From assembly GCF_014648515.1 (NCBI RefSeq), contig NZ_BMRG01000001.1, forward strand, positions 454,516-510,618: DNA of 56,103 nucleotides, written 5' to 3'. A program made the position numbers and the translations under genes. Source of the DNA: Saccharothrix coeruleofusca. GTDB taxonomy: Bacteria; Actinomycetota; Actinomycetes; Mycobacteriales; Pseudonocardiaceae. The notes below the pieces were generated by a model. It was not told where the DNA came from and made no database searches. It saw only the letters and a list, made by a program, of their open reading frames with translations. Below are positions 9,745 through 17,708 of this stretch, piece by piece (the stretch's first letter is position 1; each line of letters starts with the position of its first letter).

Positions 9745-10244
9745 GCGAACCGACCACCTCGCACGTCGGCGCGAAGCACGCCGCCGACACCGCGTTCAGC
9801 GACTTCTACCGGGCCACGACCAGGCAGCTGGTGGCGTTCCTGCTGCTCCAGGGCGCGGACCTGCCGCTGGCGGCGGACCTGGCGCAGGAGACCATGACCA
9901 CGCTGTACCGGCGCTGGGCGGAGGTCTCCCAGCCCCGCGCCTGGGCCTACCGGACCGCCTCCCGCGCGCTGGGCCGGGCGCTGTTCTCCTCGCGGGAAAC
10001 TCCCACCGCCGACCCGCCGCTGCTGCGCGCCACCGCCGACGTCGAGCACTGGCACCAGACGCAGGAGGTGGTGGCGGAGCTGGCGCGATTACCGCCGCGA
10101 CAACGGCAGGTGATGGCGTGGACCCTGTTCGACCACACCCCGGCGGAGATCGCCGCCGAGCTGGGGATGACCCCGGAAGCCGTGCGGGCGAACCTCTACC
10201 AGGCCCGCAAGGCGCTCATCGCGCGTCGGGAGGGGGACCGGTGA
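9741..10244 (+). CDS. ECF-type RNA polymerase sigma factor
   Basis: 167 residues. Region 2 is visible around FSDFYRATTRQLVAFLLLQG and LAADLAQETMTTLYRRWAEV, with PRAWAYRTASRAL at the end of region 2. Region 4 carries LARLPPRQRQVMAWTLFDHT and an HTH (PAEIAAELGMTPEAVRANLY). Start and stop both overlap their neighbours by GTGA, so this is the middle gene of a tightly coupled trio. The partner genes lack the classical zinc anti-sigma motif, which suggests a different mode of control. Targets are unknown. Confidence 0.85.
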   Translation: MSEPTTSHVGAKHAADTAFSDFYRATTRQLVAFLLLQGADLPLAADLAQETMTTLYRRWAEVSQPRAWAYRTASRALGRALFSSRETPTADPPLLRATADVEHWHQTQEVVAELARLPPRQRQVMAWTLFDHTPAEIAAELGMTPEAVRANLYQARKALIARREGDR

Positions 10245-11188
10245 CCGACCAGTGGCTGCGGGACGGCCTGGCCGCCCTGGACAGCGCGTTGGACCGGGTC
10301 CTGGACCTCGACTCCGGTCTGGCCGACGCCCGGCTGCCCGGCAGGGCCGCCGCGCTCACCGACGCCCTGGACGACGTGCTGGACCTCGACGCGGGCCTGA
10401 ACGCGATCGTGCCTGTCCGGCACAGGTCGGCCCTGCTGAACTACGCCCACGCCTTGGCGGCTCGCCCGCCGCGTGACAGGCTCCTCGCCCGCCGCTGGCT
10501 GCCCCTGGAGGAGTTGGCCGAAGTCCGGGTGGCCGCCGAGGTCGCCCCGTCCGAGCGTGATGCCCTCCACGCGCTGGTCAACGGGCTGGAGCAAGCGCTC
10601 ATCGTCGCTCGCGCCGGCGACAACGTCCGCCAGTACGGCCAGGAGGTCACCGGCTTGCTCGTCCGCCTCATCGACCAGGCGATCGACGATGCCCACGGCT
10701 CGGGCATCGCCCTCGGCGTCGCCCGCCACCTCGAAGAGATCCGGAGGCTCGCGCGGGGTGGAGCTTTTAGGCACGCCGTCGTCATCCGCAGGCTTGGCGA
10801 GGTCCAGACCAACGTTCTGGCTTTCGAAGAGAACCGGGACCTGGGCACCGCCCTGGAACATGCCGCCTCCTGCCTGCGGCGGCACGGCGACGCCGGTGCC
10901 CTCAGACGCGCGCTGGAAAGCGACCGGGACGACAGCGGGGCGATCGCGCGCGAAGTGGCCAAGGCGGTGCGGCTCATCCAGCGGTCCGTCACCGATGTGA
11001 TGGGCGCGGACCTGGCCGATGCCGACCTGGGAGGCATCCCGCTGGAGGGCGTGCGGTGGTCCGCCGCCACCCGGTGGCCCGCCGACTGGGCGGACTGGGT
11101 GCACCACAACTCGACCCGCCTCGGGGCCGACCTGTGGGAGATCCGGGCGGACGGCCTGACCGCCGACGAGCGCGCCGCCCTGACCTGA
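10241..11188 (+). CDS. Helical protein with pentapeptide-like tail, sigma-factor linked
   Basis: 315 residues, no confident family. The N-terminus contains an internal duplication: ALDRVLDLDSGLADAR (about residues 15-30) resembles ALDDVLDLDAGLNAI (about 43-57). The middle is predicted helical. The C-terminus has a short pentapeptide-type run (GADLADADLGGIPLEGVRWS) followed by AATRWPADWADWV and LGADLWEI, a tail I know from actinobacterial proteins with pentapeptide or STAND-associated domains. The GTG start overlaps the sigma-factor stop. Co-transcription with the sigma factor and membrane protein, behind a STAND regulator, suggests a signalling or conflict-type system; that is inference. It ends head-on one base before the stop of the kinase gene. 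Confidence 0.7.
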   Translation: MTDQWLRDGLAALDSALDRVLDLDSGLADARLPGRAAALTDALDDVLDLDAGLNAIVPVRHRSALLNYAHALAARPPRDRLLARRWLPLEELAEVRVAAEVAPSERDALHALVNGLEQALIVARAGDNVRQYGQEVTGLLVRLIDQAIDDAHGSGIALGVARHLEEIRRLARGGAFRHAVVIRRLGEVQTNVLAFEENRDLGTALEHAASCLRRHGDAGALRRALESDRDDSGAIAREVAKAVRLIQRSVTDVMGADLADADLGGIPLEGVRWSAATRWPADWADWVHHNSTRLGADLWEIRADGLTADERAALT

Positions 11189-11662
11189 TCAGTCGGGGTG
11201 GACGACCTTGGTGGCGCGCTCGCGGGTGCCGTCGACCGCGAACCAGCCGCGCTCGAACGCCTGCCAGCGCACCAGGTGGGCACGGCTGGCCTCGCCGTCC
11301 CGCGCCACCGCGCGCTCCAGGCGCGCGGCCGGGTCGGGCACCTCCACCCAGACCGCCTCGTCCAGCAGCGGCGCGATGCTGCGGCGCGCGGCCGACACGC
11401 CCTCGATGACCAGCAGCTCGGGCACCTCGACGGTCACCCAGTCGCCCGGGCGCGGCAGCCCGGTGCTCCAGTCCATCCGCCGGTACCGGCCGGGTTCGCC
11501 GCGCAGCAGCGGCTCCAGCACCCCCGACACCAGCCGGGGCCACCACGACACCGGGTCGTCCCAGGTGGCGAAGTGGTCGGTGGGCACGACGGTGCCGCCG
11601 AGGCCGCGCGCGTACGTCGACTTGCCCGAGCCCGAGGGCCCGTCCACGGCGACGATCCTCAC
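11189..11662 (-). CDS. Uridine kinase-like P-loop nucleotide kinase
   Basis: 157 residues. Begins [19 protein letters not shown], so the Walker A motif GPSGSGKS sits at residues 8-15. [17 protein letters not shown] segment and the [12 protein letters not shown] strand follow the layout of the uridine kinase/phosphoribulokinase group. The C-terminal [18 protein letters not shown] is shared by short actinobacterial ATP-binding proteins annotated as uridine kinase. It is shorter than true Udk (about 210 residues), so the substrate is uncertain. The GTG start overlaps the recR stop (GTGA), placing it last in the dnaX-ybaB-recR operon. Confidence 0.75.
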   Translation of the reverse strand: MRIVAVDGPSGSGKSTYARGLGGTVVPTDHFATWDDPVSWWPRLVSGVLEPLLRGEPGRYRRMDWSTGLPRPGDWVTVEVPELLVIEGVSAARRSIAPLLDEAVWVEVPDPAARLERAVARDGEASRAHLVRWQAFERGWFAVDGTRERATKVVHPD

Positions 11663-12252
11663 ATGCTGCGCCTGCCGGACAGCGCCCGACCGAGGGTCAG
11701 CTCGTCGGCGAACTCCAGGTCACCGCCCATGGGCAGGCCGGACGCCAGCCTGGTCACGGTCAGGCCGGGGAAGTCGCGCAGCATCCGCACCAGGTAGGTG
11801 GCGGTCGCCTCGCCCTCGGTGTTCGGGTCGGTGGCGATGATGATCTCGTTGACGTCGGTGCCGATGCGGGTCAGCAGCTGCCGGATGCGCAGCTGGTCCG
11901 GCCCGATGCCGGACAACGGGTCCAGCGCGCCGCCGAGCACGTGGTAGCGGCCCTTGAACTCGCGGGTGCGCTCCACCGCGAGCACGTCCTTGGGCTCCTC
12001 GACCACGCAGATCAGGGTCAGGTCGCGGCGCGGGTCGCGGCAGATCCGGCAGGTCGACTCGGCCGAGACGTTGCCGCAGACCTCGCAGAAGACCACGCCC
12101 TCCTTGACCTTCTGCAGCGCGTCCTGCAGGCGGCCGATGTCGGCCGGGTCGGCGGCGAGCAGGTGGAAGGCGATGCGCTGCGCGCTCTTGGGACCGACGC
12201 CCGGCAGCCGGCCGAGCTCGTCGATCAGGTCCTGGACTGGCCCCTCGTACAT
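11659..12252 (-). CDS. recR: Recombination protein RecR
   Basis: 197 residues, the normal length. Acts with RecF/RecO to load RecA at gaps and stalled forks. An N-terminal helix-hairpin-helix ([20 protein letters not shown]), the four-cysteine zinc finger ([16 protein letters not shown]) and a Toprim domain with [14 protein letters not shown] and [15 protein letters not shown] are all visible. The ATG start overlaps the ybaB stop (ATGA). Gene order dnaX-ybaB-recR is conserved across bacteria and confirms the assignment. Confidence 0.97.
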   Translation of the reverse strand: MYEGPVQDLIDELGRLPGVGPKSAQRIAFHLLAADPADIGRLQDALQKVKEGVVFCEVCGNVSAESTCRICRDPRRDLTLICVVEEPKDVLAVERTREFKGRYHVLGGALDPLSGIGPDQLRIRQLLTRIGTDVNEIIIATDPNTEGEATATYLVRMLRDFPGLTVTRLASGLPMGGDLEFADELTLGRALSGRRSM

Positions 12253-12632
12253 CAGCCGAACAGCCCGCCGAGGCCGCCCAGGTCGTCCATCCCGCCCATG
12301 CCGCTGGCCAGCGGGCCCATCTTCTGCGCGGCCAGCTCCTGCGCGGCCCGGTTGGCATCCCGCACCGCCGCCACGACCAGGTCGGACAGCGTCTCCACGT
12401 CGTCCGGGTCGACCACCTTCGGGTCGATGGCCAGGCTCTTGAGCTCGCCGCCGCCGGAGACCACCGCGGTGACCAGGCCACCGCCCGCCGTGCCGGTGAC
12501 CTCGGCCTCCGCCAGCTCCTGCTGCGCGATGGCCAACTGCTGCTGCATCTTCTGCGCCTGCTGGAGGATCTGCTGCATGTTGGGCTGACCGGGTTGCACC
12601 GCGGTTCCTCTCGTCGGTTTCGCCGCCGTCAT
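12252..12632 (-). CDS. YbaB/EbfC family nucleoid-associated protein
   Basis: 126 residues. Small dimeric DNA-binding protein. The core starts [20 protein letters not shown], a Gln-rich coiled-coil helix, followed by the beta-strand section ([19 protein letters not shown]) and [20 protein letters not shown], then a C-terminal helix and a Gly-rich end. The exact start is uncertain: the given ATG includes 18 residues ([17 protein letters not shown]) before the conserved core, and the internal ATG at 12578 would give a 108-residue protein. It lies between dnaX and recR. Confidence 0.92.
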   Translation of the reverse strand: MTAAKPTRGTAVQPGQPNMQQILQQAQKMQQQLAIAQQELAEAEVTGTAGGGLVTAVVSGGGELKSLAIDPKVVDPDDVETLSDLVVAAVRDANRAAQELAAQKMGPLASGMGGMDDLGGLGGLFG

Positions 12633-12649
12633 CCAGCGTAGTCGGGTGC

Positions 12650-14722
12650 TCAGCCCTTCAGCGGCCGAGCGCCCAACTGGTCGGCGAGCAGCTTGAGCAC
12701 CACCGCTTCCGGGTCGTGCCGCTCCCCGCCCTCCTCGGTGGGCCGGGCCGCCTCGGCGAGCATCTCCTCCTCGTCCACCGGCTCCGGCGGGAGGGGCTCA
12801 TCGGGCTCCGGGGGCTCGGGCGGCGGGGGCACGTCGTCCACCTGCCTGCCCGCCGGGGCCTGCCTGCCCTGGTCGGGCGCGGGCCTGCCCGCCTGGCTGG
12901 GCCTGCTGGGGGCGGGCCGCTGCGGCCGGGCCTGCGCGGCGGGTGGGCGCTGCGCGGCCGCGACGGCGGCGGCGTCGCCGTGGACGCAGCGCACCTGCCA
13001 CGCGCCGCCGAACAGCTGGCCGAACGCGGCGGCGATGGCATCGGTGTTGCGCTGCTCGGCCAGCCTGCGGGCCAGCGGTGCCGAGGTGTGGGAGACCGTC
13101 ACGGCGGTGCCGCTGACCTCGGTGACCGTGGCGCTGGTGAGCAGCGCCCCCGCGCTGGGCCCGGCGATGCCCCGGACGACGGCGCACAGCTCCGGCCACC
13201 GACGGCGGATCTCCACCGCTTCGACACCGCCGCCACCCGAAGGCTCCGGCACCGGAGCCGCGCTTGGCTGGGCGGCGCTTGGCTGGGGCGTGCTGGGCTG
13301 GGGCGTGCTGGGCTGGACCGCGCTGGGCTGGGCTGGGCCTGCCTGTGCCGCCGGAGGTGCGCTCGGCGGCGCCGCCTGCGCCGCGACGGGCTGCGACCGC
13401 TGGGCCGCTCGCGGGGGTGCCGCCGCGGGAGGTGCCACCGGGGCCGGGGGCTGGTGGGTGGGCTGGGGCGCGGGCTCCGGTTCGGCCGGGCGCTGCGAGG
13501 GCCGCTGGAAGGTCCGGCCACCCTCGACCGGGACCGCCTGCCCGGCGGCCACCGCCCCGGCGGGCGGACCGTGCTTCTCCAGGCGCTCGACCCGCTGCAG
13601 CACCGCCGACTCCGCGTCCGACGCGGAGGGCAGCAGCATCCGCGCGCACACCAGCTCCAGCAGCAGCCGGGGCGCGGTCGCCCCGCGCATCTCGGTCAGC
13701 CCCTGGTGCAGCACCTCGGCGTAGCGGGTGAGCGTGGCCGGGCCGATGTTCTGCGCCTGCGCCACCATCTTGGCCAGCTCGTCCTCCGGCGCGGACACCA
13801 GGCCGCGCTCGGCCGCGTCCGGCACCGCGCGCAGCAGCACCAGGTCGCGCAGCCGGTCCAGCAGGTCGGAGGCGAACCGGCGCGGGTCGTGGCCCGCCTC
13901 GACCAGCCGGTCCACGGTGCCGAACACCGCCGCGCCGTCGCCCGCCGCCAGGCCGTCCACCACGTCGTCGATCAACGCCACGTCGGTCACGCCGAGCAGC
14001 GAGATCGCCCGCTCGTAGGTCACCCCCTCGGGGCCCGCGCCGGACAGCAGCTGGTCCATCACCGACTGCGTGTCCCGCGCCGAACCCCCGCCCGCGCGGA
14101 TGACCAGCGGGAACACCGCGGGCTCCACGGGCACGCCCTCGGCCGCGCAGTTGCGCTCCAGCAGCGCGCGCATCGCGCCCGGCGGGATCAACCGGAACGG
14201 GTAGTGGTGGGTGCGCGACCGGATGGTCGGCAGCACCTTGTCCGGCTCGGTGGTGGCGAAGATGAAGATGAGGTGCTCGGGCGGCTCCTCCACGATCTTG
14301 AGCAGGGCGTTGAAGCCCTGCGTGGTGACCATGTGGGCCTCGTCGATGATGAACACCCGGTAGCGCGACTCCGCGGGCGCGTAGAACGCCTTGTCGCGCA
14401 GCTCGCGGGCGTCGTCCACGCCGCCGTGGCTGGCCGCGTCCAGCTCCACCACGTCCACGCTGCCCGGCCCGTTGGGGGCCAGGCCCACGCACGAGTTGCA
14501 CTCCCCGCACGGGTCGGGGGTGGGGCCGTTGACGCAGTTCAGCGACCTGGCCAGGATGCGCGCGCTGGAGGTCTTGCCGCAGCCGCGCGGCCCGGAGAAC
14601 AGGTAGGCGTGGTTGACCCGGCCCGCGCCGAGCGCCGTGCGCAGCGGGTCGGTGACGTGCTCCTGACCGACCACCTCGGCGAAGGTGGCCGGTCGGTACT
14701 TGCGGTAGAGGGCCAGCGCCAC
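12650..14722 (-). CDS. dnaX: DNA polymerase III subunits gamma/tau
   Basis: 690 residues. Clamp-loader ATPase of the replisome. The N-terminus ([20 protein letters not shown]), Walker [13 protein letters not shown], zinc-binding [16 protein letters not shown], Walker [10 protein letters not shown] and the sensor [20 protein letters not shown] are typical. After the collar domain there is a long low-complexity linker of Pro, Gln and Ala with short QPS repeats, then a C-terminal tau-like domain. The GTG at 14722 is chosen because conserved DnaX proteins begin at this residue; an extended frame would run into the SRP RNA gene. It heads the dnaX-ybaB-recR-kinase operon. Confidence 0.95.
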   Translation of the reverse strand: MALALYRKYRPATFAEVVGQEHVTDPLRTALGAGRVNHAYLFSGPRGCGKTSSARILARSLNCVNGPTPDPCGECNSCVGLAPNGPGSVDVVELDAASHGGVDDARELRDKAFYAPAESRYRVFIIDEAHMVTTQGFNALLKIVEEPPEHLIFIFATTEPDKVLPTIRSRTHHYPFRLIPPGAMRALLERNCAAEGVPVEPAVFPLVIRAGGGSARDTQSVMDQLLSGAGPEGVTYERAISLLGVTDVALIDDVVDGLAAGDGAAVFGTVDRLVEAGHDPRRFASDLLDRLRDLVLLRAVPDAAERGLVSAPEDELAKMVAQAQNIGPATLTRYAEVLHQGLTEMRGATAPRLLLELVCARMLLPSASDAESAVLQRVERLEKHGPPAGAVAAGQAVPVEGGRTFQRPSQRPAEPEPAPQPTHQPPAPVAPPAAAPPRAAQRSQPVAAQAAPPSAPPAAQAGPAQPSAVQPSTPQPSTPQPSAAQPSAAPVPEPSGGGGVEAVEIRRRWPELCAVVRGIAGPSAGALLTSATVTEVSGTAVTVSHTSAPLARRLAEQRNTDAIAAAFGQLFGGAWQVRCVHGDAAAVAAAQRPPAAQARPQRPAPSRPSQAGRPAPDQGRQAPAGRQVDDVPPPPEPPEPDEPLPPEPVDEEEMLAEAARPTEEGGERHDPEAVVLKLLADQLGARPLKG

Positions 14723-14759
14723 GGCGGCAACAGTACCGGGGACCCCCGACAGAAGAAGG

Positions 14760-14845
14760 GGACCCCGTGCACCCACCAGAGCCCGCTTATCCTTGCTGCC
14801 TTCCGGCCCTGGGGAGGTTCGCGAGATGTGTGCCGCACGAGGTCC
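14760..14845 (-). ncRNA. ffs: Signal recognition particle RNA (small bacterial type)
   Basis: The minus strand contains the universal SRP RNA core: a CCCCAGGGCCGGAAGGCAGC segment followed by AAGGA, which forms the GGAA tetraloop hairpin bound by Ffh. The ends pair perfectly: GGACCTCGTGC at 14845-14835 with GCACGGGGTCC at 14770-14760, which fixes the boundaries to within a few bases. The gene sits 37 bases upstream of the dnaX start in the same orientation, the usual actinobacterial location. Confidence 0.93.
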
Positions 14846-14867
14846 GCGACCAGTGTAGCCGGTCGGC

Positions 14868-15809
14868 TCAGCCCATCTTCAGGGTGCTCGCGAACAGCGG
14901 CACCGCGTGGTCGAGCGCGTAGGCCGTGCCCAGCGACGAGCCGCTGGAGAAGGCGTTGACCAGCGTCTTGTCCTCCATCACCACCAGGCCGTCGCCCGCG
15001 GCCTGCTTGAGCAGCTGGTTCCCGGTCAGCGCCGAGGCGTCGCCGCCGATGGGGAACACCGCGGTCAGGTCGGCGCGCAGCAGGTCCAGCCGCTCGGTGG
15101 AGATGTCGACGTAGAAGGTGCCCGCCGCGAGGTCCTCGACCTCCTTCTTCACGCCGAAGCCGATGGCCTTCATGAAGTCGGCCCTGGAGTCGCCGCTGAC
15201 GTACGCGCCGAACTTGCCGTCGAAGTACGCGCCGACCACGGCGGTCCTGCCCTCGAACTTCTTGTTCGCGGCGAACTTGGCGTCCAGGTCGCTGATGATC
15301 TTGTTGCCCTCGTCGACCTTGCCCAGCGCCTTGGCGACCATCTCGACCTGCTGGCGCCAGGTGGTGCCGTAGGGGATGACGTCCTTGGGCGCGCCGATGG
15401 TGGGCGCGATCTTGGACAGCGTCTCGTGCTTCTTCTCGTCGTTGTCCGACCGGGTGTTGAGGATCAGGTCGGGCTTGAGCGCCGCGACCGCCTCGTAGTC
15501 GACCTCGGTGGTGCCCAGGAGCGTGGGCGCGGTGGTGAACAGGCCCTCCGCCCACGGCCCGACGCCCTTGCCGCCGAACGCCAGCCAGTCGCTGACGCCG
15601 ACCGGCTGCACGCCCAGCGCCAGCGCGGCCTCGGCGTCCGACCAGCCCAGCGCGACCACGCGCGTCGGGGGCCGCTCGACGGTGACCGGGCCGAACCGGG
15701 TGTCGACGGTGACGGCTTGCGCCGCCGCGGGGTCGCTGCTCTCCGTCCCGCCCCCGCCGCAGGCGGTGGCGAACAGGGCCAACAGGACGACGATCGAACG
15801 GAGCCGCAC
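14868..15809 (-). CDS. Iron-siderophore ABC transporter substrate-binding lipoprotein
   Basis: 313 residues. Signal peptide with lipobox FATAC (Cys17) followed by a GGGG linker. The periplasmic-binding-protein type III fold is indicated by VTVERPPTRVVALGWSDAEA, a lobe with AVAALKPDLILNTRSDNDEK, the long bridging helix and a C-terminal lobe starting near GRTAVVGAYFDGKFGAYVSG. This is the FecB/FepB class that delivers ferric siderophores to FecCD-type permeases. AGGAGG precedes the GTG start by 7 bases, and an IdeR/DmdR-like iron box lies just upstream. No permease or ATPase gene is adjacent, so it must use components encoded elsewhere. Confidence 0.88.
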   Translation of the reverse strand: MRLRSIVVLLALFATACGGGGTESSDPAAAQAVTVDTRFGPVTVERPPTRVVALGWSDAEAALALGVQPVGVSDWLAFGGKGVGPWAEGLFTTAPTLLGTTEVDYEAVAALKPDLILNTRSDNDEKKHETLSKIAPTIGAPKDVIPYGTTWRQQVEMVAKALGKVDEGNKIISDLDAKFAANKKFEGRTAVVGAYFDGKFGAYVSGDSRADFMKAIGFGVKKEVEDLAAGTFYVDISTERLDLLRADLTAVFPIGGDASALTGNQLLKQAAGDGLVVMEDKTLVNAFSSGSSLGTAYALDHAVPLFASTLKMG

Positions 15810-15829
15810 GCGGCCACCTCCTGAGCGAT

Positions 15830-15848
15830 TTAGGGCAGGCTAAGCAAA
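15830..15848 (-). promoter_or_regulatory. IdeR/DmdR-type iron box
   Basis: The minus strand reads TTTGCTTAGCCTGCCCTAA, which matches the actinobacterial iron-box consensus (TTAGGTTAGSCTAACCTAA) at about 14-15 of 19 positions, including the central TTAGCCT and the terminal CCTAA. It sits 21-39 bases upstream of the start of the siderophore-binding lipoprotein gene, where a bound Fe-repressor would block transcription. This supports repression in iron-replete cells. Confidence 0.7.
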
Positions 15849-16093
15849 CATGGCGAGGCCGAACGGTGCAACGTGGGGGCCGCCACCTGCGGGTTCACAC
15901 CTGCGACCGATGCCGGTCAGTGGTGGGCGTTGCCGTCCGCCGCGCAGCTCGTCGCCCTGAATGACAGCGACGGTCGCCGATGTGACGCCGAGCGATCCGG
16001 GGGCCGACCCGTGAGCACCCACACCGGATGCGCGTCCATGCCTTGAACCGGGCGTCCGCCTCGCTGACGGCGTCGGCGCCGACTTCGCCCCCT

Positions 16094-16837
16094 TCACTCT
16101 TCCGTGAGGTACCGCAGGTAGCTCGTGGGGTTGTCGAGGAAGCGGCGCCAGTGGTCGACAAGGCCCAGATCGGCCCACTTCACACGGCGTAGACCGTGCT
16201 CGCCCACTTCGATGATGTCGGCGCCGGGCGTCGAGGCCAGGATCGGCGAGTGCGTCGCGCACACGACCTGCGCGCCCGACTCGCCCAAGTCGTGCATGAG
16301 CGCGACGAGCTGCAGGCAAGCGGTGAACGACAGCGCCGACTCGGGTTCGTCCATCACGTAGAAACCGGGGTCGCGGAACATCGAGCGGAACACGGCGAGG
16401 AACCCCTCACCGTGACTCATCTCGGCCGTGTTCTCAGCCCAATAGCCGGGGACACCGCCAAGGTTTTCCGTCATGCTGAACGCGGTTTCGGCGCGCAGGA
16501 AGAAGCCCTTCTTCTTCAGGCGCGGCCCCGCCAACATGCGACCGCCCCTGGCGGTGGTCTCCAGTCGCAGCACCTCGCCCAGCGGTGTCCTGGTCGTGTC
16601 GGCGCTGCCCGTCCTACGCGCTGCCCGCCCGCCGCGGGCGTCCAGCTTGAACCCCTCGGCGATGGCTTCGACCAGGGTCGACTTGCCCGAGCCGTTGTCG
16701 CCGACGAGGAAGGTCACCGGATGCGTGAACTCGACGCCGCGTTCGACGACCTCGGCGACCGCGGGCACGGTGTACGGCCAGGACCGGTGGTCATCGGGAC
16801 GTAGGGACTCAGGTACGTAGGCACGGCTGACGAACAC
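16094..16837 (-). CDS. AAA/ABC-type ATPase with RecF-like layout
   Basis: 247 residues. Walker A GDNGSGKST at 46-54 directly follows a strand-rich N-terminus (VVERGVEFTHPVTFLV), and the C-terminal half contains the signature-like MSHGEGFLAVFRSMF, Walker B FYVMDEPESALS, and THSPILASTPGADIIEV, the H-loop region. This layout matches short AAA_21/AAA_23-type ATPases, distant relatives of RecF and SMC head domains. Their roles are poorly known, some being parts of defence modules. AGGAG lies 7 bases before the GTG start. It stands alone, next to a decayed mobile-element region, with no partner nuclease visible, so function is unassigned. Confidence 0.75.
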   Translation of the reverse strand: MFVSRAYVPESLRPDDHRSWPYTVPAVAEVVERGVEFTHPVTFLVGDNGSGKSTLVEAIAEGFKLDARGGRAARRTGSADTTRTPLGEVLRLETTARGGRMLAGPRLKKKGFFLRAETAFSMTENLGGVPGYWAENTAEMSHGEGFLAVFRSMFRDPGFYVMDEPESALSFTACLQLVALMHDLGESGAQVVCATHSPILASTPGADIIEVGEHGLRRVKWADLGLVDHWRRFLDNPTSYLRYLTEE

Positions 16838-16997
16838 TGACGGTCTCCTATTGCCATGAGCTCGCCGACATGCCGTGGACCGTAGCAGTCGAGGGCGACG
16901 AAACGCGACGAATTCTGATGAAGTGCTCGGATGCCATCAAACAGGCGCACAATTCGGTCAACCAGCAATGACGGCGGATCAGGGACATGGAACAAGA

Positions 16998-17250
16998 ACG
17001 GTGGCGAAAATCAAGCCGTAGTGCGGACGGCATCCGCTGCTCCCGCTCGTCGGCAGGCAGCTTCCGGTCGGGGGCGGCCTGGTCCTCGAAGCGGGCGAGC
17101 GAAGCCCGTCGGGCGGGTGCGGTGCGAGCCGACCGGTCCGGCGTCACCGCCCATGAAGCGTGAGCCGCGCCCAAGCCACGGCGGGTCTTGGCTGTCGCCC
17201 GCAGCCTGCCAGCGGTCGGAGAAGTAGTGCCGGAACCGGTGCGGGCACCC
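16998..17250 (-). pseudogene. Decayed fragments: integrase-like C-terminus and a mobile-element hypothetical protein
   Basis: Reading the minus strand from 17250, one frame gives PHRFRHYFSDRWQAAG, which looks like the HxxR box region of a tyrosine recombinase. A second frame from about 17168 to 16998 gives ASWAVTPDRSARTAPARRAS then LARFEDQAAPDRKLPADERE. This resembles the Arg-rich hypothetical protein (pattern R..LERFE.QVDPDG.LPP.ER) common in actinobacterial integrative elements. Both are truncated and in different frames, so they are remnants. Their position beside tRNA-Ser(GGA), a frequent integration site, fits an excised or eroded element. Family recognition is from memory of the patterns, not from a search. 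Confidence 0.45.
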
Positions 17251-17403
17251 CGGCGCGCTCGCTCCGACGGTTCAGCGTGGTGCGACGTATCGGTGTTCGG
17301 TGCGGACTGCGGCGTTCGTGCTGGTGGTGCCCATGCGACAGACACACCGACAAGGCTGTCACCGAGCGCTGCGCCGGCACCTCCCTGCCCGGCTCCCCTG
17401 GTC

Positions 17404-17446
17404 CTGACCACCCGTTTTGGGTGGTCAGCGGACCGTCCGGTAGGCT
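17404..17446 (+). promoter_or_regulatory. Putative promoter of tRNA-Ser(GGA) overlapped by a perfect hairpin
   Basis: CTGACCACCC (17404-17413) and GGGTGGTCAG (17419-17428) form a perfect 10-bp inverted repeat with a GTTTT loop. A possible -35 box TTGGGT (17417-17422) lies in its right half and is followed after 18 bases by TAGGCT (17441-17446), 7 bases before the mature tRNA 5' end. The hairpin could terminate upstream transcripts or act as an operator. Confidence 0.45.
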
Positions 17447-17453
17447 CTCCGGC

Positions 17454-17538
17454 GGAGGATTCGCCTAGTGGCCTAGGGCGCACGATTGGAAATCGTGTTG
17501 GGTTAACACCCTCACGGGTTCAAATCCCGTATCCTCCG
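17454..17538 (+). tRNA. tRNA-Ser (anticodon GGA)
   Basis: Acceptor arms GGAGGAT and ATCCTCC pair perfectly. The anticodon stem-loop CACGATTGGAAATCGTG shows GGA, a long variable arm (TTGGGTTAACACCCTC) marks a class II tRNA, and the T arm reads ACGGGTTCAAATCCCGT. CCA is not encoded. A terminator hairpin follows immediately. Confidence 0.95.
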
Positions 17539-17543
17539 CAGGT

Positions 17544-17578
17544 CAGAGCCCCGGCACCGTCAGGTGACCGGGGCTCTG
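17544..17578 (+). terminator. Terminator of tRNA-Ser(GGA)
   Basis: CAGAGCCCCGG and CCGGGGCTCTG form a perfect 11-bp stem with a 13-base loop, starting 5 bases after the tRNA. No long T-run follows, as is usual in high-GC actinomycetes. Confidence 0.75.
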
Positions 17579-17666
17579 CTGCGTCTGCGGGAGCGAACGC
17601 CTGCCGTGCCGCACCAGCGTTGAACTCGCCCTACCTGGAGGTTCGACTCGTCGGACGGGTAGGGGC

Positions 17667-17695
17667 GAGGCCCCCGAAGCGGCTTCGGGGGCCTC
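17667..17695 (-). terminator. Terminator of the secreted nuclease gene
   Basis: GAGGCCCCCGAAG and CTTCGGGGGCCTC form a perfect 13-bp stem with a 3-base loop. It lies 13 bases beyond the nuclease stop codon (minus strand) and downstream of the tRNA terminator, so it may serve both strands. Confidence 0.75.
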
Positions 17696-17708
17696 GCGCG
17701 TAGAGCCG

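Larger units (their letters stand above)
16838..17453. other. 616-base gene-poor stretch with mobile-element remnants
   Basis: No intact gene is supported here. Reading frames are interrupted and codon bias is absent. Two minus-strand fragments at 16998-17250 resemble pieces of genes typical of actinobacterial integrative elements (see the pseudogene entry). The right end carries a perfect hairpin and the promoter of tRNA-Ser(GGA). Confidence 0.6.

Noticed and set aside
12716-14959. Long plus-strand frame opposite dnaX
   Set aside because: Antisense shadow of dnaX and SRP RNA, without family motifs.
15850-16093. Gap between the iron box and the AAA ATPase
   Set aside because: Short frames exist on the minus strand but have no start signals or codon bias; I see no gene or RNA.
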